Of a stretch of 64,000 nucleotides of DNA, positions 50,121 to 59,834 are shown one piece after another. The notes beneath the pieces were generated by a model. That model worked only from the letters and a program-made list of their open reading frames with translations. It did no database searches and was not told the origin of the DNA. The position numbers were made by a program, and so were the translations under genes. Source of the stretch: Lucifuga dentata (Eukaryota; Chordata; Actinopteri; Ophidiiformes; Bythitidae); the NCBI GenBank assembly GCA_014773175.1, contig VXCM01000690.1, positions 78,256-142,255 on the forward strand, read 5' to 3'. Every line of letters begins with the position of its first letter. The stretch's first letter is position 1.

Positions 50121-53100
50121 CAGTCTCTATTCTTCATTTCTCTTCTCCTGTCTGTATCTTTCTATCCCTCTCTTTCTCTCTTTGTTACTTTTTCCTCAGT
50201 AGGATATTTAATAACATTCAGATATTTTTTCCTGCCGCGTTTGGGAACTATATTTTCTCTGATGCCTTTATATTTTTGAACAGAACAGTTAAATGCTGTT
50301 TATCTTCGATGCATCCTAATTTGACTGTTTGCATCTGTTCCTTCTCCAGACTGTCTTTATGTAAAATGATATAGCAGTTGTAGTCTAATAAGTCTAATAT
50401 GTATTTGATTGATGAAATCAGATTTCCCCAAATGTTCTCAGATGTCACAGAAAATTCTATATTGTTTTTATTTCTCTCTCTCTCTCTCTCTCTNCTCTCT
50501 CTCTCTCCCCCCTCTCGGGCAAACTCAATACAGTGTTTCACTTTCACTGCGGTATGCTTTATCAGCATGACTGTTGGAAGAAATAATATTGACTAAGCTT
50601 TCAAGTTCAGGTAACATCTTTCACATTGAAAAAATTCCCTTGTCCTCCACCCAGCCCTGCTTCCATTCGTCCTTCCTTCTCCTCTCTGGCCATTTATTAC
50701 CCCCAACAAACCAATACCATTCCTGTCATGTACCAGGCACATGCATTATTTTCCAATCCCCAAACATCATGCATAATGCAGCGCATCTCGGCTTGCGCTC
50801 TGCATGTAGTACATCAAACGTCAACACTAATGGCAAGTGTACCGTGGAGTGGCGGTGGAGTGACTCCTTTCAGGTTAAGGCTCGCAGCCTATTATTTGTG
50901 CCCACCTCTTCTTTCTTCCTCTTAAACACACTCTGCCTCGAGGAGACACACTCTCTGTTGCTATGGAGTTTGTGCTCAGTCAGATACAGTTGAACACACT
51001 TACCTGCACCCAGGCAGGAGTGATGATATTGATGAAACCGATCAAACAGATGGATGTGTATGTGTGTGTGTGTGTGCACATGTGTGTGTACTTAAGAGTT
51101 GTAGGAGTTTGTCTACACAATTGAATCTGATGGTGATCAAATATCTATAAAAGACGGAATACATATTTGAAAATGTTTTTCCACTCTGTGACATACTTAG
51201 AAATTCTTAGTCAAATAGATCAGCTGAACAAGACACAGCTTTGTATATGTTCATATGTAATCAAGGAAAGAAGAAGCTTGTCTATGCATTGGTCATTGGC
51301 CATGTGTGGAGTTTCACCTTGACAGAAGTATCATTTGAAAGCTCAAAAAAAGATAACATGCATGTAAAGTTGCCATCTTTTGTTGAAGCTGAAGCCGCCC
51401 TCTGTCGCCTGGTTGTCATGTAATGATTAGTGTGAGGGTGAGTCACTCCTCAAATGCAGCAGTTACATAAGAAGTGAAGTATTATGTAGTTTAAATAAAG
51501 TCATTGGCTTTTTGTGCTTTTTGATGGACAGTTTGTGAAAAACATTGAATGGTCGTATATTGGTACCCTTGTTCCTGTGCTGAGTCTTGATTTGAGATAT
51601 TCTGCATGATGCATTTTGGTTTTGGCTCCAGCATATGTGGTCAAAATGAGCATTGACTATGTTTTGTAAAAAAAAAAAAAAAAANTAAAAAAAAAAAAAA
51701 AAGAATACTGGATTTAATTTTACCATGAAGTATGATTATCTAGTAATTTTTCAGTTCATTTCATTTCAAACCTTTATTTGTTTCTTGAGAATCATTGAGG
51801 GCTTGCCCTCATTTACAATGACATCAAGATCACACAAACAGCAATAANGAGAATCATTGAGGGCTTGCCCTCATTTACAATGACATCAAGATCACACAAA
51901 CAGCAATAAAAAAAAAACAAATCAATTAAAATAATCACAGACCATTGACATAATACATAATACGTTGATGTAATACAGTATCTGTTGCAATAAAAATTAA
52001 TACCAGCACTGAAAGATCTTGTTTCACAAATTGTCAAGTCAGGTTGATACGATTGTCAAATTTGCACTAAGCCATCTTGATCCCAGTGCCTGCTTCCTTC
52101 TGCTTTAAACATGCACCCTATTCTGTTAAGTGGTTGATGCTTGAAAAGGACCTAGAGTCACTCTTCCATAAAAACACCAGTGGCAATTTTAGTAGTAGAC
52201 CTATAACATTTCCATAACACTTCCTTTACGTCACAAGTGTACATACAGTCACATTTCCAGCAAAAGCATGCACAAGATTATTGTCCTCAGAAATTAGATG
52301 TTTTTGTTTATAGCATGTGGACTAGGAAAACTAGGAACATGCTTCAAAGGACCATAGTGGTGATTTTGCATGTTTGAACCCTATAAATACTACCTGCATA
52401 CATGTTATATTACTGCCAACCATTTTCGAAACATAAAACCACATTTTATGTTATTTATGTTAATTTTCATGTTATTTTGCCAAATCCCCTAATCTTTCAA
52501 AATCAAATATTTAGATGATACACCCACCTTAAAATTCAATGTTTTGCCTGCTAACAACTGTAGAAAAGCACGGTCATTGTAATTTCTCGGTAAAAACAGT
52601 CTTCCCGTGGGATTATATTCCTGGGCCGATACATTTTCATTTGCAAAATCAATGGTATGGTCCTTTAAATTCTGCACCTAGATCACATAAGTCATTCTGG
52701 ACCAACGGATTTTCACTGCACACATCTTTTACAAATGTTTAAGTAGCTTGCCTGATGCAGAAATTAGAGAGTTGCTCTCTATCTGAGCCGAAGATCAGAT
52801 AATCAGCTAAATGACATCGTGAGAGATGCTGTTGTTTAAGACAGTATGATCCATCAATCTCTCATCTCGTTTATTATATGTAACTTCCTGTGTTACCAGG
52901 TCTCGCCTGGCAGATGCCAAATATCATGCGAGAATTGCACCTTTTTCCGTAAAGGTCCTGGCATGTTTGAACAGAGCCTTTACAGAACTTTCCTGTAAAA
53001 GAATGGCAAAAAGCACCACTTAAACAGCAATTTAACAGATTCCATGTCTGAAATTGGCTTTACATTGTAGCTGAGAGGAGCTACATTGAGCCGAGTAAAG

Positions 53101-56100
53101 CTAAAGCGTGTTGGTGTCGGTTTGCACTGATTGGCTTAAACCTGTGAAAATTTCTGGTGGACAGAAGCAGATAATCACTTTCTGACTTTATAATGTTATA
53201 GTTTCTATGAGACAACTGAAAATAATGGAATCCGCAAATAGATGATAGATGAGAACCAGCTGCTCATTGCTGTTTTGACTCATTGTGTAACAAGAAAGAG
53301 AATAGATACCAGCAAAATTCATCACACTCATATCAACTCCTCTGTTCTTGGTTTCTTTTACGTTTCATTCATGTAGAAACAGTTGACTGAACTCACTTTA
53401 ATTTAACACTTTTACACAATTACGCACAATGACTCTTGGGAACTACCAATTAAATTCACATTTAGTTTCACAGAAGTCTGTCAGTGAAGGTTCTCGCTCT
53501 TCCAGGTGATTGGATACTTAACAGGACAACTCAAGGAATCCATTCAGGTAGCTTCTTGAGTTCTCAGTCAGCGATCTGGCATTTATCCTCTCAGTTCACA
53601 CCTTGGAAACATCTTCAAGACTAAACAGCCAGTCCAGCTGCTCTGTTTTTGCTAAAAATTTCATATAAGGCCTTTTTTGGTTGAACAGATCCTCCATAAC
53701 TGATAATACATCCTTGTCATGTGCGAAACAGGTTCCACCAAATGTTAATCATGTTCAGAAAGAGGCAAAACTCTGAGGATGGAAAATCAGGTCAAACCTT
53801 TGGGTACCTGTAGAACAAATTGTAACCCGTTAGCCCAAATGAATGCAGATGATGTGCAGAAATACATCTACAAAAATACCCTTGATCTTGTTCTTCTTTA
53901 TGTGTCAGGCTTAGAACTTGTCAGTCAACCCTCATGCAGCAGACCAGGACAAAGCTTTATCCCGTTTTAAGAAAAAATAATATGATGTTTATATGACACA
54001 AACACAAAAGGTCCAAAGACCTGATCATATCCACTACACTAATGTGCACATAAACATACTCATTTAAGGGGGTTTCTACACAATCCTAAAAACAGGAAAT
54101 CTTCATTAAAATGTATCCATCTATTAGTAATGAAATAATTTAGAAATTAGGCTCCGTGCCTGCCTGGATCATGGATTATACGGAGTTATGCAGAGTGTTT
54201 TTTGCAGCAGAGATGCAGGTGTTCAGAGTGTGTAGCGTCCTCATTGGCGTAAAGTGGATGATGCTACAACAAAGATGAGTTTGTGTGCCTCCTGTGTGTC
54301 TCTTGGCACAGCAGCCATCAGTCTGAACACTGGATGATCTGCCAGCTCATCCTCTCATCTCCATCACCATGCACACTTGACAGGCCTCAGCTGCTGAACT
54401 CTTCCCCTCACCTGCTTGTGTAGAGCACCATTCACTACAATCTGGCTGCTTTCCTGTGCTCCACTTATCTGTCTGCTCATGTTACTCTGTTTATTACCTC
54501 CACCATGGAGGCCATCTTTTTGCACCTGTTTTTCTGCTCTATTCTCAAGTATCTTCAAAAGTTGCCAACAGAAGCCAATCAATGAATTTTGATAGAATGC
54601 TTGGTCATGGTGCAAGAAAAAAACACTAATGTAATGTGCAGATCCAGGACTTTTTATGATCTATTTTCTATTATTAAATATAACCTGGCCAGGCAAAATA
54701 GCCATTTCTAATTGGCTAGCAGTTGTTGTGAAATTGTATATCAGGACACCTCAAAACATAGTTTTATGTTTAATGTTTAACATGAACCTGATGCGGACAT
54801 GGACATGTCTTAAGTGGATCTCTGTTCTTGCGCTTTCATGATGACCTTGCGTGGTTAAAACACTCTTAACTCCAGGACTTTTAGTGGTGCTGTAAGAAAA
54901 GCCACTCTTTTCCGCCTCAAACATGAAAACAAACCCGGCAGAAATAGAAGTAGTTTCCAGTTCAGTCGCTCACAACAAAACACGGAGGCAGTGAAAGGAG
55001 AGTTGTTGTTGATTAACAAAGAGGAGGAATTGCTGCTGCTTTCGTTGGCAGTAAGATGAAAAAGTTTGTTCGGCATTGTTTATTTTTTCTATCCCTAGAT
55101 CTCTCCTTTCCTTCACACCTACGTTCTTACTCCATGCATCTTCGCTTGATCAACGTTGATAAAAGCGCATTTACATCACGTAAGTGTTGTCCACATTGTT
55201 TCAAAAATCGAGTGGCCTCTGCAACCGGCTGTTTTAGCTGCAATTCCATCGCATTTTCTGCACGCCCACTGTCACATCCACATTTGCATTAAGCATATAA
55301 AGCAGCCTTAAGGTGAAGATTTTACATCACAATACTTATGCTTGGTGCTACATGACCTTACATTGACTCATACTGACAAATCAGATGTAAAGATGCCTTA
55401 ACCTGGCTATAAACACACTTTTAAAATAGAAGATGATTTGAGACACTTCTGTTACCTTCAGTAAGTGGCCACATCAGTCAAATATGATGTAATAAAATAG
55501 TGAACAGCCTGAAGCACACCTTTCAATGTGCTCTTTCAACAGCTTGTGAGGTCATGCTACCCCTGAGTGACTGTATTTTACTGTACAATTCTGCACGTTT
55601 TCAACATGTCTTCACACCAGTGTCATATCAATAATTTCCTGTACTTATGTTTTTTGGAGTGTATGATTTTGATTCATATTTAGAAAGTGCTTGTCACTGA
55701 AGTGAAACTTTCATTGCTGATGTGGTTGAAACACCTTGTGTACAGTATAAAGGCTCAGTGGGTTTCTTCTGAGTTATGTATTTGGCATATCTGTCGTGAA
55801 AAATTCTATGAGTTGGATTTGGAACATTAATTAGCAATGTGTTTTTTTTATCTACAGGCCTCTTGAAGATATGAAGAGACAGTCATCTTGGTCTTTCTGC
55901 TAAATTTGATCTCCTTTGTCTCCTCGGTTTCTAGTGATTTTTATTGCATTTCTGCTTCAGACACCATCACCTTTTTGTTCTCATCCACATAGAGCCTATT
56001 TCCTGACAGGAGAGCTGCCTGTTCTTTCTCTTCAAACACTAGATTGGCATTTTAGCTGGACTGAGTTTGAGCAAGCCAACGCCAGCTTGCAACAGTAAAT

Positions 56101-59100
56101 ATTAAACACATCCAGCTGTAGCTGTGAGATGGCCGTCTGCTCTGCAGCTTTGTACCCTCTGTGGCTTTTTACAGGCTGCTCTGCATTGTGTTAGGCTTAA
56201 GATGTTATAGCAGGAGAACATAGTACAGAGGAGGACTGCAGCCGCTCAAAAACAGCGAGAAAGATGCAAATAGGTCAACAGAGAACAAAAAGTGGGGAGA
56301 GGAAGAGAACGGGGGAGGTGTGAACTTATTCTTTATGTTCTTATTTTTTCGCTGCAACGTGATGTAAATTGGCAAGGAGAAAGCACTTTGAAATGGGGAC
56401 ACTTCAGTGGAAAGTAACTACTAAGCTACTCAATTACTCCTAACGCCAGGATTATACTCAACATTAAATATGCATACACATACACACGATGGCTGCCACG
56501 CACACCCTGCATTTGTTTGAAGCATTGGTTTATGCATGGTTGTGCAGATTTAATGCTATACTTTTGCAAGATGCATGCAATACCTGCAAAAGTCGTGCGG
56601 GCAGTAATGTCAGCTTTTGTCACAACAGCAGCGCAGTAACAACCAGAAAAATGGCTGAAAGTTTAGAGGAGAAGCTGATGGAGCACACATGGATTTTGTT
56701 AAGTGGCCATTTCTGTGTTGCTGCTGTTTCTTTCACCTTCATAAGTAAAATGCAGATCATCTTAATTGTCTCAATCAGTTTTGAAGGTGTTCCAGTGCTG
56801 ACCAACGATGATTTATGTTTCTGCCCCTACACTGCCCCCTGGTGGACATAGAATCCTCCATTATACTCAAGTATGAAAGCGAGTATGTGAGCAACACTTC
56901 TCGCATAGCAACTGAGTGGGCAATTTCATTCGATCTCTCACTCACATACTCCTGATTAGCCAACCTGTCTGTCTGCCTCTGCAGGTTATTGGGAGACAAA
57001 GCATCGCACAATCTGTAGGATGTTAATGGTAATCATTCACAAACTTTTCTGCTTAAAGGACCATACCGGTGATCATGCATGGTTAAGCCCAATATATAAA
57101 TATATATGTTACGTTACTGACAAAAAATGTCCAAAACATAAAACTGTATTTTAGTTTTTGCTATTATTTTTTCAAATGCCCTAATCCTAATCAAAATACA
57201 TTATTCAGGTGATGCACCCATCTTAAAAGTCAGTGTTTTGCCTTCTAACACTTGCACAATTGTAGAAGGCATGGTCATTTTAATTTCTCAGTAAAAGCCA
57301 TCTTCTTCTGGGACTATTTTCCCTGACGGAGACTTAAATTTTCTTCCATGCAGCTTCACATTGGACCAGTTAAATTAAGTAACTTCAACAAAAAAAATAA
57401 GAGTGACGTTTGATTTACTATGATGGATTATGCATCTCAGTTAATTTTAATAGCATACTGGAATGAACTGAAGCCAATGGCAGTCTGAAACGTAAGAAAA
57501 ACAATTCAAAAATGTACTGCTCCAGTAGTATGTTTTGGAAAATGGTTGTGCAGTAATGTAACATTTGCATGCAGATGGTATTTATTGGACTCAACTGTGC
57601 AAAATCACGGGTATGGTCCTTTAGCTATCCCATCATGCATCCACCTGAATGTGTTTGTTGAATTAAGTACCGTGGAGCTCTGTAGCTGCAAATCTGTCTC
57701 CATCAGCTTCCTTTATGTTTATTGTATTGTATGTTAATAAAACATTACTGATTCTGGTTTTGACATTTGGTGCAGGAAAAGCTTCATTATTTTCATCTCC
57801 ATCATCCCGAACTGTCTATCTGGCACTTGGCGGGGGGAGAGGTGTTGAAATATGTAGCAGATGTTAGCAGTGGTCTGTGAATAGGCTCTTGATTTGTGTA
57901 GGAGGAGATGATGATGAGGGCGACATGATGCTTGAGGGGCAAGATGTAAAGGTTTCTCACCAGCACCCTGCAGCCAAGGGCCTGTTACTGGTGTTGGTAA
58001 TCAAGAAGTGATTGGGGGGCTGAGAAAAGGGGAGGAAGTCAAGAAGCTGTGGAGAGGAGTAGAATAAGGCTACCCTTTAAGCCAAAACCCCTCTTTTTTC
58101 ACCTTTTTCTGTTTCCCCTCACAGTCTTTTCTTCTGCCAATTTTCCAGTTTTCTCATAATCTTGTTCTATCTCACAAACACAGTCCGTGCTCTCTTGCTC
58201 AATTGCAGTCACGCTTATGCAGAAAAGTGGACTTTGCAAATTGTGGTTCAACTCCAATCCTCCTCTCTCTCCTTTACTCTCCATCCCTTTTTGCCCTACC
58301 CTACATATCACTTGCTCTATTTTTACAATACGTTCTCTCTTCTTGACCTCACTTTGTCCTCCTAGTGTTCACTTTTTCCATTTCCCTGTCCTCTTGTTGC
58401 TTTCCAAGGAAGCACACTTATACAAAGTCTTTGGCAGGGCACAGTTAGACTGTCACACTCTGGCACAAACACACACACACGTACGCACGAAGATACTCTG
58501 GGGCTTCTTGTCAGTACAAAGTTCAGTGTGTTTCTGCTCTCACAATTGAGCTCACTGCTGGACACTGTCCTTGTAAAATACTAATCCGAAATACATATTT
58601 GGATACACAGTGCATGTCGTATTGGTCAGTGGTGGAAGAAATACACTTAATTAATATAAAACTAATTAATATAAACTTGGGATTAAAAAATTCAAGTCAC
58701 CAGAATTACCCAAAAACTCTATAAATTCAGATACTGTCAAATGTGGTAAGGTCATCCATTCGTTGTTATAGCAATGAATTTCACCTTTTTTTAAAAAAAA
58801 ACTTTTTAAGATAATATTGTTAATAATGCAACTTAAAGATTATTGACTATTTCAGATTCGTCATTCAACATAAGAACAATCATTTAACCTTATTTTTACT
58901 TTGAGATGTACTGAAGTATTAATGCGTTCTCTTTCTAAAACTAGAAATGCATTGATTCATCAAAGAGAAACAAGGCTACAAAAAGATACAAAAAAATACA
59001 CAAGTGTTTAGGTTTAACCCAACAATAGTAATATTATGCATATGATATTATTGTGATATTATTATTATTATTATTATTTTTTTTTTTTTTTTNTTTTTTT

Positions 59101-59427
59101 TTTTTTTTGTGCATGTTTCGTTTTATTCTACAGTTGTTTTTATAATATATTTATGGTGTGCACCATGCAAGAGCAGCACTCCTAATCTCATTGTATTGCT
59201 TAGTACAATGATAATAAAGGCGATATATATAGGAATATATGCTTTGTATATAAAATACATACTGTATATGCAAAGTAAGTTTTAGCTACAGCCATCAGGT
59301 AAATGTGATGAAGTGTTAAACTTATGAACTGATGTTTCTCTCTCTTCCAGCTCTGCATGAGTTCCCATCAGATTTGTTCACACACAAAGAGAGGAGAGAA
59401 GGAGCTGTGGCCCTGCATGTCCTGTGT
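26984..59427 (+). CDS. slc24a3: slc24a3, K+-dependent Na+/Ca2+ exchanger NCKX3, first three coding exons (partial)
   Basis: Exons 26984-27179, 31041-31169 and 59351-59427 join in frame to give the first 134 residues. NCKX3 exports one Ca2+ and one K+ for four Na+ across the plasma membrane. Here a basic stretch (about 28-38, KKVKARRKRRK) precedes a hydrophobic segment (about 39-60) that acts as signal peptide or TM0 in this family. An extracellular loop follows, with N-glycosylation sequons NGT (Asn91) and NCT (Asn104). The conserved start of the exchanger domain comes next: PALHEFPSDLF, ERREGAV and LHVLC. ALHEFP and LHVLC fit NCKX3 better than NCKX4, and the dtd1 neighbour agrees. The two alpha repeats with the ion-binding residues lie beyond the window. 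Confidence 0.92.
27910..28380. repeat. Probable dispersed repeat
   Basis: It begins with an A/T-rich stretch, a hairpin (27961-27987, arms TGACCAAAGTG/CACTTTGGTCA), then an ACATACATATACACAC-type tract and text such as GTGAGTTTGGAGGCGAGATT. The style matches known teleost repeat consensus parts such as CCAAAGTGCTGTAC. Boundaries and class are uncertain. Confidence 0.4.
28999..29040. repeat. (GA)n microsatellite beside a G run with N
   Basis: Eight G, an N at 28999, then 20 GA units. Confidence 0.9.
29460..30020 (+). mobile_element. Foldback MITE family A, copy A2
   Basis: Left end TTAAAGGACCATACTGGCGA, right end ATATGGTCCTTTAA. The left arm contains an 11-bp palindrome ACAACCCACAT/ATGTGGGTTGT at about 29501-29525. 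No coding frame. Confidence 0.85.
30185..30625. repeat. Dispersed repeat B, copy 2
   Basis: Aligns in order with 11734-12060 (TTTGAAACTTTGCAGTG, GTGCACACTGA, CATTTTTATAGGTG). It is interrupted by the duplicated block at 30333-30457. Confidence 0.65.
30333..30457. repeat. 62-bp block duplicated on both sides of an N
   Basis: Bases 30333-30394 and 30396-30457 are identical around the N at 30395; probable unmerged contig ends. Confidence 0.85.
31041..31169 (+). CDS. slc24a3: slc24a3 coding exon 2
   Basis: Acceptor GTGTTTTAG|GT, donor CCAG|GTAAGA; 129 bp, phase 1 at both ends. It encodes the extracellular loop from Gly66: YDVSSRGTRGQQRWGGRRLL, then QEMDNGTLEEGEGEESKNCTTP. The RRLLQ...NGTL and SKNCT elements match the NCKX3 layout. 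A minus-strand 162-codon frame across this exon is a shadow. Confidence 0.92.
32820..33040. repeat. Common teleost repeat, GGAGGTTATGTTTT end
   Basis: GGGAGGTTATGTTTTCACCA followed by GTTTGTCAGCAGGATATC and AATGAAATTTTGTA is the start of a repeat found in most fish genomes, here degraded. It is followed by an A run of about 44. Related pieces are at 45127-45300, 48486-48612 and 54496-54660, and the opposite end is seen at 18120 and 34080. Confidence 0.6.
33210..33806 (+). mobile_element. Foldback MITE family A, copy A3
   Basis: Left end TTAAAGGACCATATACCCC, right end CAATATGGTCCTTTAA. The inner text (GTTACGCAGCCTTATGAAGT, GTGGGACTATATTAACC) matches copies A1 and A4. Confidence 0.85.
33905..34110. 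repeat. Dispersed repeat C, copy 2
   Basis: Same order of text as 17985-18150, with a long A run and an N at 34029 inserted in the middle. Confidence 0.65.
34898..34920. repeat. (GT)n microsatellite
   Basis: About ten GT units. Confidence 0.9.
35224..35350. repeat. 63-bp block duplicated on both sides of an N
   Basis: Bases 35224-35286 and 35288-35350 are identical around the N at 35287; probable unmerged contig ends. A second N is close by at 35075. Confidence 0.85.
35920..36373 (+). mobile_element. Foldback MITE family A, copy A9, left arm lost
   Basis: The body matches A2 and A7 (CAGGTGATATGTCCACCTTA, GGGACTATATTTCCTGG, AGTATATTTTGGGAAATGG) and the right arm ends GCCTGTATTCTTAA. The left inverted arm is missing, so the left boundary is approximate. 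Confidence 0.75.
37080..37190. repeat. (GT)n microsatellite, duplicated around an N
   Basis: GT run, then TATATCTGTGTGTGCAGCAA TGGT, N at 37131, then again a GT run with the same TATATCTGTGTGTGCAGCAA flank. The second copy of the flank points to the same assembly artefact as at 7326. Confidence 0.85.
37187..37650. mobile_element. Probable MITE of the TGGTGGAAGAAGTA type (family F)
   Basis: The start TGGTGGAAGAAGTACTCGAG and inner GATGTAGTGGAGTAAAAA followed by AAGTAGAAAGTTATGCAGCA are recognisable parts of a widespread teleost repeat. A purine-rich tract (37360-37500) separates the parts. The right end is not clear. Confidence 0.45.
37696..37730. repeat. (GT)n microsatellite
   Basis: About 17 GT units. 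Confidence 0.95.
38557..39126 (-). mobile_element. Foldback MITE family A, copy A4, opposite orientation
   Basis: Ends TTAAAGGATCATACCATCC and GGCATGGACCTTTAA. The inner text is the reverse complement of A1 and A3 (for example TTCATAAGGCTGCGTAACTA), so it inserted in the other direction. Confidence 0.85.
39849..39871. repeat. Poly(T) run
   Basis: T run of about 23 between unique-looking flanks; possibly the reverse of a retroelement A tail. Confidence 0.7.
40260..40680. repeat. Dispersed repeat D, copy 2
   Basis: The core GACAGATGGTTTGAGTAAAAGAGGCCAT...GTCAAACTGGA (about 40443-40483) is shared with about 7889-7937 in dtd1 intron 2. The end, CACCTGACCACCTGGATGAC, resembles fish retroelement text I know. 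Boundaries are approximate. Confidence 0.45.
41605..42073 (+). mobile_element. Foldback MITE family A, copy A5
   Basis: Left end TTAAAGGACCAGACTGATGA; the right end is eroded to ATACTCTGTTAA. An A run with an N (41895) replaces part of the centre. Confidence 0.8.
43180..43232 (-). repeat. Dispersed repeat B, reversed fragment
   Basis: GTGCTTTTTGTTATTTCCTC followed by TCATCTTTATGGTGTAATG is close to the reverse complement of 30600-30645. Confidence 0.5.
44773..44960 (+). mobile_element. One end of a TTAAAGGATCAGTTCACCC-type MITE
   Basis: TTAAAGGATCAGTTCACCCA and the following bases are the terminus of a MITE that is common in spiny-rayed fish. The matching right end is not seen, so the copy is truncated. 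Confidence 0.6.
45127..45400. repeat. Common teleost repeat, GGAGGTTATGTTTT end, copy 2
   Basis: GGGAGGTTATGTTTTTGCTG, GGTTTGTTTGCAAAATTAG and CAAATCTGGATCCAGTAAAA occur in the usual order, followed by a T run with an N at 45348. Confidence 0.6.
46367..46500. repeat. Dispersed repeat ending in (TC)n, copy 1
   Basis: CAGATTTCCCCAAATGTTCTCAAATGTCACA followed by a TC tract is repeated nearly exactly at 50414-50508. The TC tract here is interrupted by ATTCTC units. Confidence 0.7.
46565..46624. repeat. (CA)n microsatellite
   Basis: About 25 CA units. Minor CA runs follow at 46780-46797, with an N at 46817. Confidence 0.95.
46961..47010. repeat. (CT)n microsatellite
   Basis: Twenty-five CT units. 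Confidence 0.95.
47570..47690 (-). mobile_element. Fragment of family F MITE, reversed
   Basis: Read on the minus strand it contains TTGGAAGCAGCATTCAGAAT, CTTTACTTACTGTAAGTACC and ACTCGAGTATC, parts of the same repeat type as 37187. Confidence 0.4.
48020..48052. repeat. Poly(T) run with an N
   Basis: Two T runs joined by an N at 48035, one of many such homopolymer gaps in the window. Confidence 0.8.
48486..48612. repeat. Common teleost repeat, inner fragment
   Basis: CATCTGGATCCTCATCTGCATC then TTTGAGGATATTAGAGCTTT resemble the inner part of the repeat at 45127. Confidence 0.4.
49909..49965. repeat. (GT)n microsatellite
   Basis: About 27 GT units. Confidence 0.95.
50072..50108. repeat. (CT)n microsatellite
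   Basis: About 18 CT units followed by a long pyrimidine-rich stretch. Confidence 0.95.
50409..50508. repeat. Dispersed repeat ending in (TC)n, copy 2
   Basis: Near-identical to 46367-46450; the TC tract holds an N at 50494. Confidence 0.7.
51667..51702. repeat. Poly(A) run with an N
   Basis: A runs on both sides of N 51685. Confidence 0.8.
51770..51990. repeat. Retroelement-like repeat with a 61-bp N-centred duplication
   Basis: GAGGGCTTGCCCTCATTTAC followed by AATGACATCAAGATCACACA is text of a common fish retroelement 3' part. Bases 51787-51847 and 51849-51909 are identical around the N at 51848, again a probable assembly overlap. Confidence 0.6.
52343..52668 (+). mobile_element. Foldback MITE family A, copy A6, internally deleted
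   Basis: Left end CAAAGGACCATAGTGGTGAT, right end GGTATGGTCCTTTAA. At 326 bp it lacks most of the right half that the longer copies have. Confidence 0.8.
54496..54660. repeat. Common teleost repeat, fragment
   Basis: ATTACCTCCACCATGGAGGC, TTTTGATAGAATGCTTGGTC and GTGCAGATCCAGGACTTTTT are parts of the widespread repeat also seen at 45127, strongly diverged. Confidence 0.4.
56834..56845 (-). promoter_or_regulatory. CTCF core consensus site
   Basis: On the minus strand CCACCAGGGGGC fits every position of the CTCF core and is its most typical form. It lies in slc24a3 intron 2, 2.5 kb before exon 3. This is the best such site in the window; binding is inferred. Confidence 0.5.
57053..57624 (+). 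mobile_element. Foldback MITE family A, copy A7
   Basis: Left end TTAAAGGACCATACCGGTGA, right end GGGTATGGTCCTTTA. The inner text GTGATGCACCCATCTTAAAA matches A2 and A5. Confidence 0.85.
58628..58800. mobile_element. Fragment of family F MITE
   Basis: Starts AGTGGTGGAAGAAATACACT, the usual terminus of this repeat, and degrades into AT-rich sequence. Confidence 0.45.
59180..59225 (+). mobile_element. LINE-like 3' tail
   Basis: TTAGTACAATGATAATAAAG is close to a common fish LINE 3' terminus. It follows a T run with an N at 59093. Confidence 0.35.
59351..59427 (+). CDS. slc24a3: slc24a3 coding exon 3
   Basis: Acceptor CTCTTCCAG|CT, donor TGT|GTAAGT (phase 0). With the last base of exon 2 it encodes ALHEFPSDLFTHKERREGAV then ALHVLC, the segment just before the first membrane helix of the exchanger core. 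This block identifies the family most clearly. Confidence 0.95.
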
Positions 59428-59792
59428 GTAAGTTCACCTTTAACTCTGTGTGTGTTTGTGTGTGTCATTGCGTGTGTATATTTTTGGAGAGTGAGACTGT
59501 GTAAGTGACACTGGTGTTCTTCCGCTGTTTTAAGGTAAAATGTCATTCTTACATCAAATTTTCATCTCACAACAACCTCAACAACAAAACTGAAACATTT
59601 CAATAATGCATCATATGCATTACGGAATTGAGTCCTCAGTCCTGTCATGTTTTCTCTTTTAGTTAGTGGGGATAATTAGTGGCTACCATCTTAAATGAAG
59701 ATGAATAAGTGGTGCATAGAGTTTAACTGCTCTGGTTAAGCAGAAGAATTCAGCATGTGGGTCTACAGCATGATGCAATACTCATCCAAATT

Positions 59793-59834
59793 CTCTCCTC
59801 TCCTCTCCTCTCCTCTCCTCTCCTCTCCTCTCCC
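59793..59834. repeat. (TCTCC)n minisatellite-like array
   Basis: About eight TCTCC units, then a degenerate pyrimidine tract. Confidence 0.9.

Larger units (their letters stand above)
31170..59350 (+). other. slc24a3 intron 2 (28 kb)
   Basis: I see no further exon of slc24a3 and no nested gene. The content is dispersed repeats (families A, B, C, D, F), microsatellites, several poly(A)/poly(T) runs with an N inside and one perfect CTCF core (56834-56845). The stretches without a listed feature (for example 31170-32800, 38000-38550, 42100-43100, 52700-57050, 57650-58600) show only AT-rich or pyrimidine-rich unique-looking sequence. Long first introns of ion-transporter genes often hold enhancers, but none can be named by eye. 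Confidence 0.7.

Noticed and set aside
26984..59427. slc24a4 as the identity of the exchanger
   Set aside because: The ALHEFP and LHVLC text fits NCKX3 better, and the dtd1 neighbour is the SLC24A3 locus in vertebrates. A phylogeny with the full protein would settle it.
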